Positions 31,658 through 37,051 of a stretch of DNA of 37,051 nucleotides are shown piece by piece. The translations under genes were made by a program, and so were the position numbers. Origin of the DNA: DAOOVD01 sp035369845 (GTDB taxonomy: Bacteria > Bacillota > Desulfotomaculia > Desulfotomaculales > Pelotomaculaceae); the NCBI GenBank assembly GCA_035369845.1, contig DAOOVD010000024.1, positions 1 to 37,051 of the forward strand. Reading direction: 5' to 3'. Numbering within the stretch: the first letter of the stretch is position 1; each line of letters opens with the position of its first letter. The notes beneath the pieces are model-generated. The model did not search any database and was not told the DNA's origin. It saw only the letters and a list, made by a program, of their open reading frames with translations.

Positions 31658-33418
31658 ATGAAAGGTTTTTATGGACGACTTCTCCGTATCGACCTGTCGG
31701 CCGGGCAGTGGGAGGCAGAAGAAATCCCGGCTGATGTTCTGGCGGAATACCTGGGCGGCAAGGGCCTGGGCACTTACCTGATGCTCAAGAACATTCCGCC
31801 CGGTGCCGACCCGCTGGGTCCGGACAACTGCCTGATTTTTACCACCGGTCCCATTACAGGCACGCCAATGCTCGGTTCAAACCGCTTCGGGGCCTTTTCC
31901 AGATCACCCCTCACCGGTTTTTACGGCGAGTCTTATTCCGGTGGAAAAGTAGGGGCAGTAATGAAGAAAACCGGCTACGACGCCATAATCATTCAGGGCC
32001 GGGCTCAAAAACCGACCCTGTTGGAAATCAGCGACAAGGGTGTTGCCTTCCGGGACGGTTCCAGGTTGTGGGGGCTGGACTGCTACGCAGCGGAAGACGG
32101 AGCCCTGGCCGAAGTCGGCGTTAAGGGCGCCCAGGCCGCAGTGATAGGACCGGCCGGTGAAAATCTGGTCCGTTACGCCTGTATTGAAAACAACTACTGG
32201 CGGTCCCTGGGGCGGACCGGAATGGGCGCCGTGATGGGGTCAAAAAAAGTCAAGGCCGTAGTTTTTCACGGTGAGGCCGTCTGCGAACCGGCCGACCCCG
32301 TTGGCCTAAGGCAGTATGTCAGCCAGTTGACCGGCAAAGGCAAGGACAACCCGGGCGTTCTCAACTACCGTAAATACGGTACGCCGCAGATGGTTTCATT
32401 AATGAACTCGGTGGGATGTTTTCCCGCGCAATACTGGTCCAAAGGAACACTTCCCGGCTGGGAGACGCTGTCCGGCGAGCACCTGTTGGAAAACTTCGAC
32501 GTTCAGCCCCGCGCCTGCCGCCCCTGCATCATGACCTGCGGGAAGCTTACCCGCGTGACCAAGGGCAGGCACGAAGGGCTTGCCGTGGAGGGGCCGGAGT
32601 ACGAAACCATTTATTCCTTCGGCGGCCTTTGCTGCATCAACGATCTCGCGGAAATTATTTATCTAAACGACATCTGTGACCGGTTAGGCCTTGACACCAT
32701 CAGCGCCGGCAATATAGCAGCCTTCGCCATAGTTGCGGCAGAGAAGGGATCCCTCGACGTTCAAGTCAAGTACGGGGATGCGGACAGCGTAGCCATGCTG
32801 CTTCATCAGATTGCCGGCCGCAAAGGAGCAGGCGACCTGTTGGCCGAAGGCATCCGCACGGCCGCAAAAAAACTGGGCCTGTCCGATTTGGCCGTACATG
32901 TCAAGGGAATGGAGCCGGCCGGTTACGATCCCCGGAAGCTGCACGGCATGGGTCTTTCCTACGTCACATCACCCCGGGGCGCCTGTCATTTGCGCGCCAC
33001 CTTTTACAAGCCCGAGCTTGCCGGGATCATAGACCCCAAGACAACTCGGGGCAAAGCAGAACTGCTTATTGATTACGAAGACCGGCTGGCAATTTACGAC
33101 GCCCTGATTTTGTGCCGTTTTTACCGTGACCTGGTCTTGTGGGAGGACCTGATAAGGCTGGTCAACATGACCACGGGCCTGGATGTTGATGAAGAACGGC
33201 TGCGCCGCACTGCCAAACGGATCATTTCATGCGCCCGCAAGTTCAACCTCATGCAGGGGTTGACCAGGAGCGACGATAACCTGCCTTCCCGCTTCTTCAG
33301 AGAACCGCTGGAAAACGGCGACGTTCTGCCGGAAGAAAACTTCAGGCTGATGCTTGCCGAATACTACCGTCTGCGCGGGTGGGACGAGGAAGGCCGCGTG
33401 CCTGAAGGGGCTTTTTAG
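31658..33418 (+). CDS. Aldehyde:ferredoxin oxidoreductase (tungsten type)
   Basis: A 586-aa AOR-family enzyme, oxidising aldehydes to acids with ferredoxin as acceptor, or the reverse. Family marks are MKGFYGRLLRIDLS, GGKGLGTYLM, GPITGTPMLGSNRFGAFSRSPLTGF, the pterin loop GPAGENLVRYAC and the [4Fe-4S] ligands C287-x2-C290-x3-C294 (CRPCIMTC) with C486 in LILCRF. ATG 31658 lies 10 nt after AGGAG; the in-frame TTG at 31649 is too close to it. The protein is cytoplasmic. It forms a metabolic pair with the alcohol dehydrogenase upstream. The substrate is not determined. Confidence 0.94.
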   Translation: MKGFYGRLLRIDLSAGQWEAEEIPADVLAEYLGGKGLGTYLMLKNIPPGADPLGPDNCLIFTTGPITGTPMLGSNRFGAFSRSPLTGFYGESYSGGKVGAVMKKTGYDAIIIQGRAQKPTLLEISDKGVAFRDGSRLWGLDCYAAEDGALAEVGVKGAQAAVIGPAGENLVRYACIENNYWRSLGRTGMGAVMGSKKVKAVVFHGEAVCEPADPVGLRQYVSQLTGKGKDNPGVLNYRKYGTPQMVSLMNSVGCFPAQYWSKGTLPGWETLSGEHLLENFDVQPRACRPCIMTCGKLTRVTKGRHEGLAVEGPEYETIYSFGGLCCINDLAEIIYLNDICDRLGLDTISAGNIAAFAIVAAEKGSLDVQVKYGDADSVAMLLHQIAGRKGAGDLLAEGIRTAAKKLGLSDLAVHVKGMEPAGYDPRKLHGMGLSYVTSPRGACHLRATFYKPELAGIIDPKTTRGKAELLIDYEDRLAIYDALILCRFYRDLVLWEDLIRLVNMTTGLDVDEERLRRTAKRIISCARKFNLMQGLTRSDDNLPSRFFREPLENGDVLPEENFRLMLAEYYRLRGWDEEGRVPEGAF

Positions 33419-33545
33419 TCAGGTTTATGAAGAGTGGAAGGGGTGGAAGCAAAAAATCGGGATTAAGTTGGTACAGTATTTATATTCTCCGGAAGGATAA
33501 TACCAGTTTTATACTGCAACATATCTGGAAATGAGGTGTTATTTT

Positions 33546-34943
33546 TTGGCTTTAGTCAGAGAGTATGGAAAAGAACAGTCTTTTATCCCTGCCGGGCCGT
33601 TTAAAATCCGTTTGCCGTTTATTCACTACCGTTTCGAGTGGGCGGACTATACCCAGGGATTACTTATGTGCGCGGTTTGTCTGGGAATTATTCCCCTGCT
33701 TCAGGAAGTCCTGGGTATGCCTTTTGAAATTGCCATTACCATTGTTATTTTGAACGGGTTTCTCTACTGCTGGCACGCCCAGCTCGGCGACCCGGTGGTA
33801 CCCGGCTGGATTACTCCGGCGATACCGCTGCTGGTGGCCTACGTCAGCGCCTTTGAACCCGGCGTGGCGCGAATGCACGCGCTGATAGCCTTTGAGATTA
33901 CTCTGGGTGTATTTGCATTTGTGCTGGGTGTTACCGGTCTGGCCAAGAAATTTGTCGATTCAATTCCAAACGCGATTAAGTCGGGAGTGCTGATAGGAGC
34001 GGGTATTGCAGCCGTGAACCTGATTTTTAAAATGCCCGACGGGCGCTTCTGGAAAAGCCCCATAACCATCAGCGTCTGCCTGATCCTGGCGGTATTCCTC
34101 TTGTTCTCAAACATTTACAAGCAAATCAGACACAAGCATAAAATACTGACATTGATTTCAGATCTCGGGATCATGCCTTCTATTTTGCTGGCTGCCATAC
34201 TGGGTCCGCTTATTGAGCCGTCGGCAATACCTTTTCCCGATTTGCAGTGGGGTTTTACCGTACCGCACTTTGTAGAATTATTCACCCAATGGACACCTTT
34301 CTCGGAACGCATCGGCTGGCCGTCGATAGGCATGTTCATACAGTCCATTCCCTTGGTTATAGCGGTTTACATTGTTCTTTTCGGTGAACTGATCCAGGCC
34401 CAGGCGCTAATAGATGAGAGTTCACATTTCAGGCCGGACGAAAAAGTTGAATACAGTCCGAACCGTAACAATATTATTGTAGGCTTGAGAAACATGATCA
34501 TGGGTACCTTCGGACCGGATATTTCCATGTGCGGTCCGTTATGGGCGGCCATGCAGGTAGTGGAGTGCGAGCGTTACAAACACGGCCGGAAAGCTATGGA
34601 CAGCCTTGTCGGCGGGGTCGGCAGCTTCCGCTGGGGAACCTTTACCGGCTACTGGTTGTCGCCCATAGTGACTTTTGTAACTCCGATACTTAACGCTGCG
34701 TTAAGTCTTACCTTGCTTATACAAGGGTTTGTGGCCGTCAGGGTCGGGGTGCTGAAAGCCCGCAGTTACAACGACATCGGTATAGCCGGGGTGGTGGCCG
34801 GCGTCCTGGCGGTAAAAGGGGCGGCCTGGGCATTCGCCGTAGGAATTATTATGTGCTTACTTATTTACGGCAGGCATTTCTTTGCCGAGCAGCCCGTGGA
34901 AACCAAAAGCCAGGTTCCGCCACATAATATCTATGCCGACTAG
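33546..34943 (+). CDS. Multi-pass permease, possibly NCS2/UraA-fold
   Basis: A 465-aa integral membrane protein with about 11-13 hydrophobic helices. It has small-residue-rich stretches (GVLIGAGIAAVNLIF, GIAGVVAGVLAVKGAAW) and a polar loop with EYSPNRNN, GTFGPDISMCGP and GSFRWGTFTGYW. The general pattern recalls xanthine/uracil-type permeases, but I do not see their strict signature, so the class is uncertain. I choose TTG 33546, 8 nt after GAGGTG; ATG 33531 would place the ribosome site inside the gene. It follows the aldehyde oxidoreductase by 127 bp on the same strand, so it may import the substrate or export the product. Confidence 0.8.
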   Translation: MALVREYGKEQSFIPAGPFKIRLPFIHYRFEWADYTQGLLMCAVCLGIIPLLQEVLGMPFEIAITIVILNGFLYCWHAQLGDPVVPGWITPAIPLLVAYVSAFEPGVARMHALIAFEITLGVFAFVLGVTGLAKKFVDSIPNAIKSGVLIGAGIAAVNLIFKMPDGRFWKSPITISVCLILAVFLLFSNIYKQIRHKHKILTLISDLGIMPSILLAAILGPLIEPSAIPFPDLQWGFTVPHFVELFTQWTPFSERIGWPSIGMFIQSIPLVIAVYIVLFGELIQAQALIDESSHFRPDEKVEYSPNRNNIIVGLRNMIMGTFGPDISMCGPLWAAMQVVECERYKHGRKAMDSLVGGVGSFRWGTFTGYWLSPIVTFVTPILNAALSLTLLIQGFVAVRVGVLKARSYNDIGIAGVVAGVLAVKGAAWAFAVGIIMCLLIYGRHFFAEQPVETKSQVPPHNIYAD

Positions 34944-34975
34944 ATTTTACAGTGAACAGATCCACTTTATGAAAG

Positions 34976-35010
34976 CGGGGCGGACTTTTGAGTCAGCCCC
35001 ATTTACTTTT
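34976..35010 (+). terminator. Terminator after the permease
   Basis: GGGGC-g-GACT, TTTG loop, AGTC-a-GCCCC (34977-35000), then ATTTACTTTT. One mismatch in the stem. Confidence 0.7.
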
Positions 35011-35145
35011 GGAGATGAAGTGAACCTTTTTGCGCTTTCCGCCGTCCAACACTATAAATAAGGCCGTCCCGGATTAAAAAAGCTAAAGGGCAACGGTTTC
35101 ATTCCGTTTTGTGCCTTGAGCGAAGCGAAAGGAATGGCTATAAGA

Positions 35146-37050
35146 ATGAAAAGAGCTTTGTTCATATTTTTGTTGGTATCAATTCTTCTAATAGCCCCGT
35201 CCGCAGTTTTCGCCGGCATGCCCTTTGACGACGTTCAGTCGCAGCAGGCTGCGGCCGACATTGAAGCCGTGTATGAAAAAGGCATAATGGTCGGCACGGC
35301 GCCCGGCAAATTCAGCCCTGACGAATTTGTGGACCGGGCGCAACTGGCCGTATGCCTGGTCAGAACCTTTGACTTGAATCTCGAAGACTTAAACTTTGTC
35401 AAAGCGCCCGCCCCCTCTGACCTGTACGACGACGTGGAAGATGATTCGTGGTACGGTAAGGCTTCGGTAATTACCGGCCATAAAAAAGTCTTCAGTATTA
35501 CTGACAGAAAATTCAAGCCCCATGAAGCTGTTACCAGAGCAGAAGCCGCCAGCGCGATAGCCGGCTCTTTTACCGCGAAAAAGTTGTCGGTCATTACCAC
35601 CATGATCTGGCCGGACTATATTGACATAAGCAATTTGAGCCGGCAGCAGCAATCCGACATCTGTTTTGCCTTCAACACCGGCATAATGAGGTGCGACGGC
35701 AGGGAATTCAAACCTGATGAAAAAATAACCCGGGCCGAACTGGCGGGTGTCTTGAACCGGACCTTAAAAACCCTGGCCGTCGCCACGCCTGCCCAGGAGA
35801 CGGAACCGGGAAACCCACCGGGTTCCGGCAATCCGGCAATAAATCTGCCGGATGTTAATGCCGCCGCCTTCAAGGGTCAGGGCGATCTGGCCTTCGTCCG
35901 GCAGGGCCTGCTCTATACACTTGATGGCAAAACGGGAGAGGTCAGGCAACTGACCGGGTCCGGCAGGGCGTTGCAACCAGCCTGGTCTCACGACGGCCAG
36001 TGGCTGGCGTTTATCCGCGTCACCGACCCACAGGCCGATACCGGCCCGCTCTGGCTGGTACGCCGGGACGGCTCGCAGGCCCACCAGGTTCAGGGGCTGC
36101 CCGAGCCGCTCGGTCGCCAGAGATTTTTTTGGTCGCCCGCCGCCAACGTGCTGGCGGTAAGTATACAAGACGGCGTCTGGCTGGTGCCGGCGGAAGGCGA
36201 GCCGCGCCGGCTGGCCGGGAGCGAAGGAACGGTCAGTCTGGCCTGGTCGCCTGACGGCGAAGCTCTGGCTTACAATGTTACCCTGCCGTCCGGGGAATCG
36301 CAGGACCGCAGCGATGCGCTGTATACCATTGCTGTAGACGGCGGTCAGCCTGTTCAGCGACTGGTGGCCCCACAGGCCGGGATACAAGTAACTGCCTGGT
36401 GGCCCGACGGTAAAGGGTTGCTGTACTGGTTGGATCCATTACACTCAGCTTCCCTGGCGGCTGACGGAATGGGCTTGTGGAGCCTCCGGCTGGGTGACAC
36501 CGGGCCAAAACTTCTCACCAGCGGTCTTGCCCACCGGGGGTGGCAGTCCCTGTCACCACAGGGGAGCCTGCTGATGGTAGAAGGGGGTGGGCGCATAGTC
36601 TGGGCGGGGAAGATGGCGACTGTAGACCTGGAATCGGGCAGCGTCCAGGAGCTTAAGAACCCCGAGGGCAGCGTCGCTATCGACCCCTCTTTCTCTCCGG
36701 ACGGCAGCCGCATCGCTTTCGTTGCCGCAAAGAACCTGGGCGACGACGTGTGGGGCTTTAGTAAACCCGAGGAACTGGCTGCCTGGGTGGCCACGCGCAC
36801 ACTCTGGATCGGGAATTCGGACGGATCCGGCGCTTATCTCCTGACGTCCGCCGGAGCAGGCGTGTACCAGCCGGCCTGGTCCAAAGATGGAGACCGCGTC
36901 CTGTATGTGCGGGACAACGCCCTCTGGATAATCAGTGCCGACGGCGGGCAGGCGGAAAAGATAATGGAACTGTTCCCTGAAAAGGGGGATCTCTTCGGTT
37001 TTTACGGTTATTCTTCGTACCAGGGTATTATGGCATGGTATCAGCCTTAG
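35146..37050 (+). CDS. Exported S-layer-homology protein with TolB-like beta-propeller
   Basis: A 634-aa protein with an N-terminal signal peptide (MKRALFIFLLVSILL, cleavage likely after VFA). Three SLH domains follow (starting MPFDDVQS, LYDDVEDD and PDYIDISN), each ending in a (D/T)RA-A/E pattern, which anchor it to secondary cell wall polymer. A Pro/Gly/Asn linker leads to propeller blades with the WD40-like PD40 motif: AWSHDGQWLAFI, AWSPDGEALAYN, SFSPDGSRIAFV, AWSKDGDRVLYV. ATG 35146 is preferred for the clean signal peptide; ATG 35134 and TTG 35116 are in frame. The gene is complete, ending 1 bp before the window edge. Partner and ligand unknown. Confidence 0.9.
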   Translation: MKRALFIFLLVSILLIAPSAVFAGMPFDDVQSQQAAADIEAVYEKGIMVGTAPGKFSPDEFVDRAQLAVCLVRTFDLNLEDLNFVKAPAPSDLYDDVEDDSWYGKASVITGHKKVFSITDRKFKPHEAVTRAEAASAIAGSFTAKKLSVITTMIWPDYIDISNLSRQQQSDICFAFNTGIMRCDGREFKPDEKITRAELAGVLNRTLKTLAVATPAQETEPGNPPGSGNPAINLPDVNAAAFKGQGDLAFVRQGLLYTLDGKTGEVRQLTGSGRALQPAWSHDGQWLAFIRVTDPQADTGPLWLVRRDGSQAHQVQGLPEPLGRQRFFWSPAANVLAVSIQDGVWLVPAEGEPRRLAGSEGTVSLAWSPDGEALAYNVTLPSGESQDRSDALYTIAVDGGQPVQRLVAPQAGIQVTAWWPDGKGLLYWLDPLHSASLAADGMGLWSLRLGDTGPKLLTSGLAHRGWQSLSPQGSLLMVEGGGRIVWAGKMATVDLESGSVQELKNPEGSVAIDPSFSPDGSRIAFVAAKNLGDDVWGFSKPEELAAWVATRTLWIGNSDGSGAYLLTSAGAGVYQPAWSKDGDRVLYVRDNALWIISADGGQAEKIMELFPEKGDLFGFYGYSSYQGIMAWYQP

Positions 37051-37051
37051 A

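Noticed and set aside
35060..35145. c-di-GMP riboswitch before the SLH protein gene (AAAGGGCAA stretch)
   Set aside because: Only a short GGGCAA-like piece matches. The conserved second half (GACGCAAAGCC) is absent.

Overview
The window looks like a chromosome segment of an anaerobic Gram-positive bacterium of the Desulfotomaculum/Pelotomaculum type (Peptococcaceae and relatives). This is inferred from gene content and signals, not from a database search. The signs are strong AGGAGG-type ribosome binding sites, frequent TTG/GTG starts, T-box regulation, a hybrid cluster protein, 2-hydroxyacyl-CoA-dehydratase-type iron-sulfur proteins, a tungsten-type aldehyde:ferredoxin oxidoreductase, futalosine-pathway menaquinone genes and an S-layer-homology protein. 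GC is fairly high except in a short AT-richer stretch around 21.9-23.1 kb. I saw no rRNA, tRNA, CRISPR array, transposase or phage gene.

Region 1 (1-4507) is aromatic amino acid synthesis: the 3' part of trpB, trpA overlapping it by 4 bp, aroF (DAHP synthase) behind a long structured leader, and pheA behind a T-box leader with two antiterminator/terminator modules but one visible specifier loop (UUC, Phe). Region 2 (4649-6948) holds an HD-domain protein and an unknown cytoplasmic protein on the minus strand, then a small membrane-anchored unknown on the plus strand. Region 3 (6949-11457) has three separately transcribed genes: hcp with a dyad at its promoter and a roughly 300-nt leader, bioB with a BirA-type operator, and cysK with a near-consensus promoter.

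Region 4 (11598-14280) contains a decayed dehydratase-family gene, an ATPase activator, a possible 24-codon ORF and an intact double-cubane-type reductase subunit. copA follows (14609-17107). Region 5 (17210-21737) is signalling: a soluble PAS-PAS histidine kinase with a Cys-rich N-terminus, a NarL-type response regulator and a methyl-accepting chemotaxis protein. The last two share a duplicated promoter/leader module, suggesting that the regulator controls both. Region 6 (21884-23085) is two minus-strand membrane or exported proteins of AT-richer composition.

Region 7 (23207-27825) is a compact operon: tetR, an MTA-phosphorylase-like gene, mqnE, mqnA and mqnC. It sits behind a TTGACA/TAAAAT promoter that abuts a perfect 12+12-bp palindrome, so menaquinone synthesis is probably under TetR control. 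The phosphorylase-like protein has residues that fit a 6-oxopurine nucleoside such as futalosine and lacks some phosphate ligands. Region 8 (28052-34943) contains a hemolysin-III/PAQR-type membrane protein, then a PAS-sigma54 activator followed by an iron alcohol dehydrogenase, a tungsten aldehyde oxidoreductase and a multi-pass permease, together a likely alcohol/aldehyde oxidation unit. The window closes with an exported SLH/beta-propeller protein (35146-37050).
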